Made by a program: the position numbers and the translations under genes. The notes beneath the pieces are model-generated. The model searched no databases, was not told the origin of the DNA, and was given only the letters and a program-made list of their open reading frames with translations. Below are positions 35,607 through 43,668 of a stretch of 64,000 nt of DNA, piece by piece. Source of the DNA: Fermentibacter sp963718745 [NCBI: Candidatus Fermentibacterota bacterium] (GTDB lineage Bacteria > Fermentibacterota > Fermentibacteria > Fermentibacterales). Position 1 is the first letter of the stretch. Each line of letters begins with the position of its first letter. The DNA lies in assembly GCA_963718745.1 (NCBI GenBank), contig OY970370.1, positions 2,232,001-2,296,000 of the forward strand, in the 5' to 3' direction.

Positions 35607-38600
35607 ATGACATCTGCTGAGACCACAGGCGCGGTGCTCGTCCTGGGCGGCGGGGTGGGCGGCATACAGGCCGCGCTGGACCTGGCCGGGTCGGGCTTCA
35701 GGGTCTACCTCGTCGAGAAGCAGGGCGCGATAGGCGGCGTGATGGCCGGCCTGGACAAGACCTTCCCCACGAACGACTGCTCCATGTGCATCCTGTCGCC
35801 CAAGCTCGTGGAGTGCGGGCGGAACCTCGACGTCGAGATCCTCACAAATGCCGAGCTTCTTTCCCTTTCCGGCACCCCCGGGGCATTCACTGCCATCGTG
35901 GCGCAGCAGCCCCGGTACGTCTCTGTGGAGAAGTGCACGGGATGCGGCGACTGCGCGAAGGTGTGTCCGGTGAAGGTGCCCGACGCCTTCAACCGCGGGA
36001 TGAGCGAGCGGAAGGCCATCTACCGCCTCTACGAGCAGGCATATCCGCCGGCCTACCAGATCGACGCCGCCGTGTGCAAGCGCTGCGGGCTTTGTGCGAG
36101 GAAGTGCAAGGCCGGGGCGATCGACCTCGACGAGAAGCCCCGTACCCTGGAGCTTGCCGTGGGGGCCGTGATAGCCTGCCCGGGGTTCGAGCCGTTCGAT
36201 GCCAGACGGATCGCCAACTACGGCTACGGCACCTTCCCGAACGTGATCACGAGCATCGAGTTCGAGAGGATCCTCAGCGCGTCGGGGCCTTTCAGGGGAA
36301 AACTGGTGCGCCCGTCCGATGGTTCCGAGCCCCGGCGGATAGCCTGGATACAGTGCGTGGGCTCGCGGGATACCCACAGGGTGGACAACAACTACTGCTC
36401 CTCGGTCTGCTGCACGTACGCGATCAAGGAGGCGGTGGTCGCACGGGAGCACGCCTGCGGGGACCTGGACACCACCATCTTCCACATAGACGTGAGGACC
36501 CACGGCAAGGGATTCGAGAGGTACTACGAGCGCGCGAAGGCCGAGCATGGCGTTCGGTTCGTGCGGTCCGAGATACACCGCATCTACCAGCAGGCGGACG
36601 GGAGCCTGATCCTGCGGTTCCCCGAGGGCGGCAGAATCCGCGAGGAGGTTTTCGACCTCGTGGTGCTGTCCGTGGGGATGGTGCAGTCGGAGGCCACGCG
36701 CGAGCTGGCCGGACGCCTCGGCCTGCGGCTCGATGCCTGCGGCTTCTGCGACACGGAACCGTTCTCGCCCGTTCGCACCTCGGTGCCGGGTGTTTTCGCC
36801 GCCGGGGCGTTCTCCGGCCCCAGGGACATACCCGAGACGGTGATGGGCGCGAGTGCGGCGGCATCCGAGGCTTCGGCCCTGCTCGCATGCGCCCGGCATA
36901 CCCTGACTACGAAGAAGACATATCCCGAGGAGAAGAAACTCCGCGGCGAACGGCCCCGCATCGGGGTGTTCGTCTGCCACTGCGGGATCAACATTTCGAG
37001 CACCGTGGACGTCGCGGCGGTGAAGGAGTACGCGAAGGGGCTGCCCAACGTGGTGCTGGCCGAGGACGCGCTCTTCACCTGCTCGCAGGACAGCCAGCGG
37101 CGGATGCGGGACATCATAGTCGAGAACAGGCTCAACCGCGTGGTGGTGGCGGCCTGCACGCCGAGGACGCACGAGCCGCTCTTCCAGGAGACGCTCCGGG
37201 AGGCCGGGCTCAACCGGCACCTGTTCGAGATGGCCAACATCCGCGACCAGTGCGCATGGGTGCACCAGGGCGAGCCGGAGGAGGCCACCCGTAAGGCGAA
37301 GGACCTGGTGCGGATGTCCGTTGCCAAGGCAAGGCTGCTCGAGCCGCTTCCGCAGAAGAATCTCGATGTGAACCGCACCGCCCTCGTGGTGGGCGGCGGC
37401 GTGGCCGGGATGGTGTGCGCCTCTTCGCTCGCGGACCAGGGCTTCGGGGTGCATCTGGTGGAGAGCGGCACTGAACTGGGGGGCAACGCCAGCAGGATCC
37501 GCTCGACTCTCGACGGGGCCGATGTGCAGGCCTTCCTTGCGCGCCTGATTGCGGGCGTTTCGGGGAACCCGCTCATCACCGTGCATACCGGCGCGCGCAT
37601 CACCGATGTGAGCGGGTTCGTGGGCAACTTCACGACCACGGTCGAAGAGGCCGGTGGAACGGTCGAGATCGCGCACGGGGCCGCGGTGATTGCCTCGGGC
37701 GGCGAGGCGTACGAGCCTTCGGGCTACCTGTACGGCTCTCACCCCGCGGTGTTCAGCCTCCTGGATCTGGAGGGCGAGGTTGCCTCCGGCAGCCCGCTTG
37801 TACGGGGCGCCAGGAACGTCGTCCTGATCCAGTGCGTGGGGTCGCGCGACGAGGAGAGGCCGTGGTGCAGCAGGACGTGCTGCAGCAAGTCGGTCAAGCT
37901 CGCGCTGTCGCTGGTCGAGGCGAACCCCGCGGTGAACGTCTACATCCTATACCGCGACATAAGGACGTACGGCACGCGCGAACGCTACTACACAGAGGCC
38001 AGAGAGCGCGGGGTGCGGTTCCTGCAGTACGATCCGGAGAACCCTCCGGCAGTGGAGGCCGTGGAAGTCGACGGTGCGAATCGCCTGAGGGTCGTCACGA
38101 CCGATCTGATTCTCGGCGAGGAGTTCTCGATAGACGCAGACGTGCTGGGCCTGGCCACGGCCATAGTCCCCTCCCCGGATACGAAGAGGCTCGCCGGGCT
38201 CTTCAAGGTGCCGCTGAACGAGGACGGCTTCTTCATGGAGGCGCACATCAAGCTGCGCCCCGTCGACTTCCCGACGGACGGCGTGTTCGTGTGCGGCCTG
38301 GCCCACAGCCCCAAGACGATAGGTGAGAGCATAGTCCAGGCGAAGGCGGCCGCATCGCGGGCCGCCCTGGTGCTGTGCCGCGACTCGATCGAGGCCGGGG
38401 GCGCGGTCAGCGTGATCGACGATTCGAGGTGCAGCGGCTGCGGGACCTGCGCGGCGCTGTGCCCGTTCAAGGCGATAGAGATCGACGAGAAGGAGCGCAA
38501 GGCGGTCGTCAATGAGGCGCTGTGCAAGGGCTGCGGCCTGTGCGCGTCGTCGTGCCGGTGCGGCGCGGCCGACGTGAAGGGCTTCACCGACCGGGAGATA

Positions 38601-38639
38601 CACGCGATGATCGGCAGCAGCCTCCTGCGGGGGCAGTGA
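35607..38639 (+). CDS. hdrA: Double-length HdrA, FAD/Fe-S bifurcating subunit
   Basis: 1010 residues, about 1.5 times a standard HdrA. Order: FAD Rossmann site (GGGVGG, 14-19) with the TNDCSMCILSPKLVECGR block; two [4Fe-4S] motifs (CTGCGDCAKVCP at ~110; CKRCGLCARKC at ~157); a second HdrA unit starting FVCHCGINISSTVD (~457) with FAD site VVGGGVAGM (~593) and CVGSRDE; then two C-terminal [4Fe-4S] motifs (CSGCGTCAALCP ~942, CKGCGLCASSC ~972). HdrA carries the bifurcating flavin that splits electrons between ferredoxin and a disulfide. It leads a seven-gene operon. Confidence 0.93.
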   Translation: MTSAETTGAVLVLGGGVGGIQAALDLAGSGFRVYLVEKQGAIGGVMAGLDKTFPTNDCSMCILSPKLVECGRNLDVEILTNAELLSLSGTPGAFTAIVAQQPRYVSVEKCTGCGDCAKVCPVKVPDAFNRGMSERKAIYRLYEQAYPPAYQIDAAVCKRCGLCARKCKAGAIDLDEKPRTLELAVGAVIACPGFEPFDARRIANYGYGTFPNVITSIEFERILSASGPFRGKLVRPSDGSEPRRIAWIQCVGSRDTHRVDNNYCSSVCCTYAIKEAVVAREHACGDLDTTIFHIDVRTHGKGFERYYERAKAEHGVRFVRSEIHRIYQQADGSLILRFPEGGRIREEVFDLVVLSVGMVQSEATRELAGRLGLRLDACGFCDTEPFSPVRTSVPGVFAAGAFSGPRDIPETVMGASAAASEASALLACARHTLTTKKTYPEEKKLRGERPRIGVFVCHCGINISSTVDVAAVKEYAKGLPNVVLAEDALFTCSQDSQRRMRDIIVENRLNRVVVAACTPRTHEPLFQETLREAGLNRHLFEMANIRDQCAWVHQGEPEEATRKAKDLVRMSVAKARLLEPLPQKNLDVNRTALVVGGGVAGMVCASSLADQGFGVHLVESGTELGGNASRIRSTLDGADVQAFLARLIAGVSGNPLITVHTGARITDVSGFVGNFTTTVEEAGGTVEIAHGAAVIASGGEAYEPSGYLYGSHPAVFSLLDLEGEVASGSPLVRGARNVVLIQCVGSRDEERPWCSRTCCSKSVKLALSLVEANPAVNVYILYRDIRTYGTRERYYTEARERGVRFLQYDPENPPAVEAVEVDGANRLRVVTTDLILGEEFSIDADVLGLATAIVPSPDTKRLAGLFKVPLNEDGFFMEAHIKLRPVDFPTDGVFVCGLAHSPKTIGESIVQAKAAASRAALVLCRDSIEAGGAVSVIDDSRCSGCGTCAALCPFKAIEIDEKERKAVVNEALCKGCGLCASSCRCGAADVKGFTDREIHAMIGSSLLRGQ

Positions 38640-38641
38640 GC

Positions 38642-39082
38642 ATGGGTGAGGCTGTGGAGAAGGGCTGGGAGCCCAGGATCGTGGCGTTCCTGTGCAACTG
38701 GTGCAGCTATGCCGGCGCCGACTCGGCCGGGGTGGGGCGGATGCAGTACCCCGCGTCGGTGCGGGTGATCCGCGTGCCATGCGCGGGCAGGATCAATCCC
38801 TTCTTCATCCTGTCGGCGTTCCTGAAGGGAGCGGACGGCGTGCTGGTGAGCGGCTGCCACCCCGGAGACTGCCACTACATAAGCGGCAACTACAATGCCC
38901 GCCGTAAGTTCGCCCTGCTCTCCGGGCTCCTCTCCCACATCGGGATCGAGGAGGGCAGGCTGCATTTCACCTGGGTGTCCGCCTCCGAGGGCGGGAGGTT
39001 CGCATCGGTGATCGACACTGTCACGGAGAAGGTGCGTACACTCGGGCCCGCGCGGCGGATGGGCGGGAAGCCCCGTGGCTGA
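38642..39082 (+). CDS. mvhD: MvhD/FlxD-type [2Fe-2S] electron-transfer subunit
   Basis: 146 residues from ATG 38642, 2 nt after hdrA. MvhD signature: IVAFLCNWCSYAGADSAG, RVIRVPCAGRIN and SGCHPGDCHYISGNY, supplying the Cys ligands for a [2Fe-2S] cluster. It links an electron-donor module to HdrA. No MvhAG hydrogenase genes lie nearby; instead a flavin reductase follows in the operon, so here it acts as FlxD. It overlaps the next gene by 8 nt. Confidence 0.93.
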   Translation: MGEAVEKGWEPRIVAFLCNWCSYAGADSAGVGRMQYPASVRVIRVPCAGRINPFFILSAFLKGADGVLVSGCHPGDCHYISGNYNARRKFALLSGLLSHIGIEEGRLHFTWVSASEGGRFASVIDTVTEKVRTLGPARRMGGKPRG

Positions 39083-40049
39083 CGACCTCGTGTGCAGGAT
39101 CCGGGAGGAGGCTTCGACGCTGCTCTCCGCAGGCAGGGTCGATGCCGTGATCGGCTTCGAGGAAGGCTCCCTGCCGATGCGCGCCACACCCTGCTTCGTC
39201 ACCGATCCGGCGGACACCGGGCGCCTGACCTGGAACGCATTCTGCTCGAACAATCTCGCGAAGTATCTGCCCCGCGCAGGCCGCAGGTTGGGCATCGTGG
39301 CGAAGGCCTGCGATACCCGGTCGATCGTGGAGCTGGTCAAGGAGAAGCAGATAAGGCGTGAGGACGTTTTCATCATAGGTGTACCCTGCGCCGGGATGGC
39401 CGATCCCGACAGGATCGAGGCGCTGTGCGGGGGCGCCGCTGTGACAGGCGTAGAGGATTCCGGCGGTTCGCTCGTGGTCTCGTGCGGCTCCTCGCGCATC
39501 ACAGTGGGCAGAGATGACGTCCTCTGCGGGAGCTGCGGGGTGTGTACGCAGAGGAACCCGGTCATTTCCGACATCCTGATCGGCGACCCGGTAGCGGAGC
39601 GGGACTGCGGATACGATGACGTGGACTCTTTCGCCTCGCTCCCGGCCACCGAGCGCTGGGCGCGCGTGACGGCCGAGATGGAGAAGTGCATCCGCTGCCA
39701 CGCCTGCAGGAACGCATGCCCCCTCTGCTACTGCGCGGAGTGCTTTGCTGATTCGTCGCTGCCGCAATGGGTGGGCAGGGGGACCGATCCTGGCGACGTG
39801 CTGTCGTTCCACCTCATGCGGGTGATACACCTGGCGGGCAGATGCGTCGAGTGCGGGGCTTGCGCCAGGGCATGCCCGACGGGGGTGGACCTGGGGCTCC
39901 TTAACCGCAGGATGGCCGCCGACATCGCGCGGCTATACGGCTGCCGGGCTGGTCTCGACGAGGGAACTCCGCAGCCCCTCTCGACCTTCGACCCCGAAGA
40001 CGCGCAGGATTTCATGCTGGAGCCGGAACCCGGGCGGGAATGCACATGA
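39075..40049 (+). CDS. FrhB/FdhB-like Fe-S protein of the Hdr-Flx operon
   Basis: 324 residues from GTG 39075. The N-terminal half resembles the coenzyme F420 hydrogenase/dehydrogenase beta-subunit fold (AKACDTRSIVELVKEKQI; VPCAGMADPDRIE; CGSCGVCTQRNP). The C-terminal part has two [4Fe-4S] motifs (CIRCHACRNACP and CVECGACARACP). It probably relays electrons between the FAD/NAD(P) subunit and FlxD/HdrA, like the FlxB/FlxC Fe-S subunits. It ends with an ATGA overlap with the next gene. An F420-binding role is not supported by neighbours. Confidence 0.85.
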   Translation: MADDLVCRIREEASTLLSAGRVDAVIGFEEGSLPMRATPCFVTDPADTGRLTWNAFCSNNLAKYLPRAGRRLGIVAKACDTRSIVELVKEKQIRREDVFIIGVPCAGMADPDRIEALCGGAAVTGVEDSGGSLVVSCGSSRITVGRDDVLCGSCGVCTQRNPVISDILIGDPVAERDCGYDDVDSFASLPATERWARVTAEMEKCIRCHACRNACPLCYCAECFADSSLPQWVGRGTDPGDVLSFHLMRVIHLAGRCVECGACARACPTGVDLGLLNRRMAADIARLYGCRAGLDEGTPQPLSTFDPEDAQDFMLEPEPGRECT

Positions 40050-41056
40050 AGACTATCGACAGGAAAGGCATCGCGAGGTTCCTGGACGGGCTGAGTGCGG
40101 ACCACGCCGTCTACGCCCCGGTCCTGAGGGGCGGCAACGTTGTTTTCGACAGGATTTCCTCCGGTTCCGAGGCGCTGCTCGACTTCTCCAACAGCAAGGT
40201 GCCGCCCAAGCGCGTCGTGATGCCGCAGATGCAGACCCTGCTGTCCTCCTCGGGGGAAGGGCAGGACGCCGCTGAACACACCGGTGTTCCCCGTCCGATC
40301 GTGCTCTTCGGAGCGCGGCCCTGCGACGCACGGGCGCTCGTCTTCCTCGACAGGGTGTTCGGCAGGAGGATCGCCGATCCCTACTACACGGCCCTTCGCG
40401 AGGCCATGACCGTGATCTCCCTCGGCTGCGCCGAGCCGCGGCCCACCTGCTTCTGCGAGACCACGGGCGGAGGCCCGCTGTCGCCCGAGGGCTCGGACAT
40501 CCTCCTGGAGCCGTCGCGGGAGGGGTGGGTCGTGCGAGCGGTGAGTGGCGAGGGGAGAGCTCTTGCGGAAGACTTCGGGCTTCCGGTCGAACCTGTCGAT
40601 GAAAACCCGGCTGAGGCGTGGACCGGCGCCTGCAGACCCGCGATAGAGCCCCAGGTGGATCTTGCCTTGTTGAAGAAGAACCTCGACCGCAGCTTCGACG
40701 ACCCCAGATGGAGGACCCTCACGGAAAAGTGCCTGGGCTGCGGCGCCTGCAGCTTCCTGTGCCCTGCCTGCCACTGCTTCGACATCGTGGACGGGGAGGA
40801 CGGTGGGGTGCGATCCCGCAGCCGCATCTGGGACTCCTGCCAGTTCCCCTCCTTCACCTCCCAGGCATCGGGCTTCAACCCCAGGCCCTCGGGCGTGGAG
40901 AGGTTCAGGCAGCGCATGATGCACAAGTTCAGCTACTGCGTCGAGAACTACGGCACGCCGGGGTGCGTGGGCTGCGGCCGCTGCGTGGCCGACTGCCCGG
41001 TGAACCTCGACATCAGGCTCCTGATGAGGGCATTCCACGAAGGGGGCGGGAGTTGA
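40046..41056 (+). CDS. 4Fe-4S dicluster protein, HydB/AsrA-like (Flx subunit)
   Basis: 336 residues from ATG 40046 (ATGA overlap with the previous stop; an ATG at 40040 is the alternative). The N-terminal globular part has FGARPCDARALVFLDRVF and 'MTVISLGCAEPRPTCFC', as in sulfhydrogenase beta and anaerobic sulfite reductase A subunits. Two C-terminal [4Fe-4S] motifs are CLGCGACSFLCPACHC and CVGCGRCVADCP. Paired with the next AsrB/HydG-like gene, this is the electron-relay partner of a NAD(P)H-oxidising module. Confidence 0.88.
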   Translation: MKTIDRKGIARFLDGLSADHAVYAPVLRGGNVVFDRISSGSEALLDFSNSKVPPKRVVMPQMQTLLSSSGEGQDAAEHTGVPRPIVLFGARPCDARALVFLDRVFGRRIADPYYTALREAMTVISLGCAEPRPTCFCETTGGGPLSPEGSDILLEPSREGWVVRAVSGEGRALAEDFGLPVEPVDENPAEAWTGACRPAIEPQVDLALLKKNLDRSFDDPRWRTLTEKCLGCGACSFLCPACHCFDIVDGEDGGVRSRSRIWDSCQFPSFTSQASGFNPRPSGVERFRQRMMHKFSYCVENYGTPGCVGCGRCVADCPVNLDIRLLMRAFHEGGGS

Positions 41057-41889
41057 GTAACCCATACGCCCCGATCCCGATGAAGGTCGAGAGGAACACC
41101 GTGGAGACGGAGGACGGAAGCATCCGCACGCTCTCGCTCTCCTTCGCAGGCGGGGCAGGCGAAGCCTTCGGCTTCACGCCGGGGCAGTTTGCCGAACTGT
41201 CTCTCCTGGGAGTGGGCGAGGCCCCGTTCGGTATCGCTTCGTCGCCCGTCGAGTCGGATGTTCTGGATTTCACGATAGCGCGCGTGGGCCAGGTGACGAC
41301 CGAGCTGCACTACCTCGAGCCCGGCGATCCGGTCGGCCTCCGGGGACCCCTCGGCAACGGTTATCCGCTGGGGGAGCTTTCGGGCAGGGACATCCTGGTC
41401 ATAGGTGGTGGGTTCGGCTTTTCGACCCTGCGTGCATTCACCTCGTTCGTCCTGCATCCGGGGAACAGGGGCGGCTACGGCGGCATCACGGTGGTGTACG
41501 GAGCACGGAACCCGGGGCTGCTGCTCTACAGGGACGACCTGGGCGACTGGGCGAAGCGCCCGGACATGAGCCTGGTAGTCACGGTGGACAGGGCCGACGA
41601 AGGCTGGACCGGCAGGACCGGGACGGTTCCTGCCGCCGTGAAGGACCTTGGGATCGACCCCGACCAAACCTCCGCCCTCGTATGCGGCCCTCCGGCGATG
41701 ATCCGCTACACGCTCCCCGTGCTGGCGGGGCTGGGGCTCGCGCCCGAACGTATCTACCTGTCGCTCGAGATGAAGATGAAGTGCGGGATAGGGAAGTGCG
41801 GCCGGTGCAACATAGGCGGCTCCTACGTGTGCACCGACGGCCCTGTGTTCAGCCTGGCGCGCCTGGGCGAACTGCCGCGGGAGTACTGA
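41053..41889 (+). CDS. FAD/NAD(P)-binding reductase, FlxA/AsrB/HydG-like
   Basis: 278 residues from TTG 41053, in a TTGA overlap with the previous stop; the usual family start 'NPYAPIPMKVER' supports it over ATG 41080. Domains: a ferredoxin-reductase FAD barrel (FTPGQFAELSLLGVGEAPFGIAS style region), NAD(P) Rossmann (ILVIGGGFGFSTLR; VYGARNPGLLLY; ALVCGPPAMI), and C-terminal Cys for a [2Fe-2S] cluster (EMKMKCGIGKCGRCNIGGSYVC, four Cys). It oxidises or reduces NAD(P)H and feeds the Hdr complex. Confidence 0.92.
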   Translation: MSNPYAPIPMKVERNTVETEDGSIRTLSLSFAGGAGEAFGFTPGQFAELSLLGVGEAPFGIASSPVESDVLDFTIARVGQVTTELHYLEPGDPVGLRGPLGNGYPLGELSGRDILVIGGGFGFSTLRAFTSFVLHPGNRGGYGGITVVYGARNPGLLLYRDDLGDWAKRPDMSLVVTVDRADEGWTGRTGTVPAAVKDLGIDPDQTSALVCGPPAMIRYTLPVLAGLGLAPERIYLSLEMKMKCGIGKCGRCNIGGSYVCTDGPVFSLARLGELPREY

Positions 41890-42398
41890 TGATCGACCTC
41901 ACGAACGTGAATGCGGAGCTCTGGCGCGAGGTGATGGAAAGCTGCGGGGACATCCGGCACTGCTTCAACTGCAGTACCTGCGTGGCGGGATGCCCGGCCG
42001 CCGAGGGCTCGCCGCCCCTGTTCATACGCGACCTGGTGCGGAAGGTCCTGCTGGGCCTCGAGGACAGCCTGCTCGAGGACGAGACGCCATGGCTCTGCGT
42101 GACCTGCTCGGCCTGCGAGGAGATGTGTCCGATGGGGGTTCATCCCTTCGAGGTCTGCCTGGCGGTGCGGAGGTGGCAGGCCCGCAACGACGAGTCCTTC
42201 ATCCCGGCCGCACTGGCGGAGGTGTTCGAGACGGGGCACACCCAGCCGCTGGACAGGGTTCGGGAGAAGCGTCGCGCGGTGGGCCTCGACGAAGTGCCGC
42301 CCACGATCGCGAAGTTCCCCGAGATGCTCGAGAAGTTCCGCGAGATGCTCCGGGAGACCGATCTGGTGAAGAACAACGAATACATGTTCAAGGGCTGA
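41889..42398 (+). CDS. hdrC: HdrC, Fe-S subunit of heterodisulfide reductase
   Basis: 169 residues. Two [4Fe-4S] motifs: CFNCSTCVAGCPAA near residue 25 and CVTCSACEEMCP near residue 70; then a helical tail ending NNEYMFKG. HdrC passes electrons from HdrA to the active-site subunit HdrB. The ATG at 41889 shares a base with the previous stop, and hdrB starts 4 nt after its stop. Soluble, with no membrane helices, so this is the HdrABC rather than HdrDE type. Confidence 0.94.
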   Translation: MIDLTNVNAELWREVMESCGDIRHCFNCSTCVAGCPAAEGSPPLFIRDLVRKVLLGLEDSLLEDETPWLCVTCSACEEMCPMGVHPFEVCLAVRRWQARNDESFIPAALAEVFETGHTQPLDRVREKRRAVGLDEVPPTIAKFPEMLEKFREMLRETDLVKNNEYMFKG

Positions 42399-42402
42399 CG
42401 AT

Positions 42403-43299
42403 ATGAGATACGGGCTCTTCCTCGGATGCAACGTGCCGGCCGTGAGGCCGGATGTGGAGCGCGCCATCAGGCTTTCGATGCCACAGCTCGGCGCCGAGCT
42501 TGTTGACCTCGAGGGCAGCGCCTGCTGCCCCGCATTCGGCACCTTCCCGTCGGCCGACGAGACGGCCGCCCTGGCCGTGAGTGCGTGGAACTTCTCGATA
42601 GCCGAGGAGAAGGGCGTAGAGATCCTCACCGAATGCGGCTCGTGCTACAGCTCCCTCAGGCTGGCCAGGAAAAAACTCCTGGAGGACGCGGAGAAGAGGG
42701 AGGCCGTCGGCAAGCTGCTTGCGAAGGCGGGCAGGACCTTCCGCGGCACGGTCGTGGTGCGGCACATGATCGACGTCCTCTACAACGACATAGGGCCGGA
42801 GAGGATCCGGGCGTCGATCGAACACACCCTCGAAGGCATGTCAGCCGTGGTGCAGTATCCCTGCCACACGCTCTTCCCGAGCGAGGTGGTGGGCTTCGAC
42901 GCGCCTGCGGGACGTCCCGGGATGCTGCGCGGACTGGTGGAGGCCATGGGAGCCGAGGTGCGCACCTACAGCCGCGAGCTTCAGTGCTGCGGCGGCGCCG
43001 GAGGCTTCGTGAAGGGCAGCTTCGCGGGCGCCTCGGAGTTCGCGTTCAAGAAGCTCAGGGCCATGCGGGACGAGGCCGGCGCGGACATGATCGTGGTGTC
43101 CTGCATCACCTGCCTGGAGCACCTCGACCGCATGCAGGCCGAGCTCGCGAAGAAGGACCCGGACTATGCGCCGGTGCCGGTGTTCGACTGCAACCAGCTG
43201 CTCGCAGTGTGCATGGGGTTCGATCCGGCGCAGGTGGCCTCGATCTCGACCATCCCGCGGGATGCGCTCACCGAAAGGATCATGGGCGCAGGGCGCTGA
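42403..43299 (+). CDS. hdrB: HdrB, disulfide-reducing subunit with CCG domains
   Basis: 298 residues. Two CCG cysteine-rich motifs: the first with GCN (Cys9), SACCPAFG and ECGSCYSS; the second with YPCHT, QCCGGAGGF and SCITCLEH. In methanogen HdrB these bind two non-cubane [4Fe-4S] clusters that cleave the heterodisulfide. Both motifs look complete, so the subunit should be active. In bacteria without CoM/CoB the substrate is uncertain; the adjacent dsrC suggests a DsrC di- or trisulfide. Last gene of the operon. Confidence 0.93.
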   Translation: MRYGLFLGCNVPAVRPDVERAIRLSMPQLGAELVDLEGSACCPAFGTFPSADETAALAVSAWNFSIAEEKGVEILTECGSCYSSLRLARKKLLEDAEKREAVGKLLAKAGRTFRGTVVVRHMIDVLYNDIGPERIRASIEHTLEGMSAVVQYPCHTLFPSEVVGFDAPAGRPGMLRGLVEAMGAEVRTYSRELQCCGGAGGFVKGSFAGASEFAFKKLRAMRDEAGADMIVVSCITCLEHLDRMQAELAKKDPDYAPVPVFDCNQLLAVCMGFDPAQVASISTIPRDALTERIMGAGR

Positions 43300-43310
43300 A
43301 CGCCCCGCGC
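43286..43310 (+). terminator. Hairpin at the end of the hdr operon
   Basis: A 10-bp stem with one mismatch (43286-43295 with 43301-43310), loop CTGAA containing the hdrB stop, in the 31-nt gap between convergent hdrB and dsrC. Confidence 0.4.
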
Positions 43311-43330
43311 CCCGCTATTTCCGGAAAAGG

Positions 43331-43648
43331 CTAGACGCAGCCGTCGGGCTTGGGCAGCCCGGCGATCCTGCAGGCGCCCCTGGCGGGGCCCTTGGGGAAC
43401 AGGCCGTAGAGCTCCTGGAGCTTCAGGCCGCTCTGCTTGCACAGGCCCCTGACGGTCGGCGCCATGTCCGACTCCTTCCAGAAGCCCCTGATGTAGTTTA
43501 TGACTTCCCAGTGCTTGGGCGTGAGTTCACCGGTGCCGTCGAGCTTCGCGAACTCCACCGCCACGGCCTCGCTCCAGACCTGCGGGTCCTGCAGAAACCC
43601 GTCGCCGTCCACGTTCAGTTCCACGCTGCCTATCCTGATGCTTTCCAT
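43331..43648 (-). CDS. dsrC: DsrC/TusE-family sulfur-carrier protein
   Basis: 105 residues, the family length. The C-terminal arm has both redox cysteines: Cys93 in KGPARGACRIAGLP and penultimate Cys104 in PDGCV, 11 residues apart as in true DsrC (TusE has only the last). DsrC carries sulfur as an intramolecular trisulfide from dissimilatory sulfite reductase; other two-Cys DsrC proteins act as thiol redox carriers. It lies 20 nt after a cysteine desulfurase gene and is convergent with hdrB. No dsrAB in the window. Confidence 0.95.
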   Translation of the reverse strand: MESIRIGSVELNVDGDGFLQDPQVWSEAVAVEFAKLDGTGELTPKHWEVINYIRGFWKESDMAPTVRGLCKQSGLKLQELYGLFPKGPARGACRIAGLPKPDGCV

Positions 43649-43668
43649 GCTACTCTCCGGTGGTGTGG

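Noticed and set aside
35334-37742. An 802-codon open frame on the minus strand across hdrA
   Set aside because: It is antisense to hdrA, whose flavin and Fe-S motifs are clear; the antisense product is Arg/Gly/His-rich with no recognisable domain.
38642-39082. Evidence for an Mvh [NiFe] hydrogenase
   Set aside because: mvhD is present but no mvhA or mvhG genes or NiFe Cys motifs occur; an AsrB/HydG-like flavin reductase sits in the operon instead.
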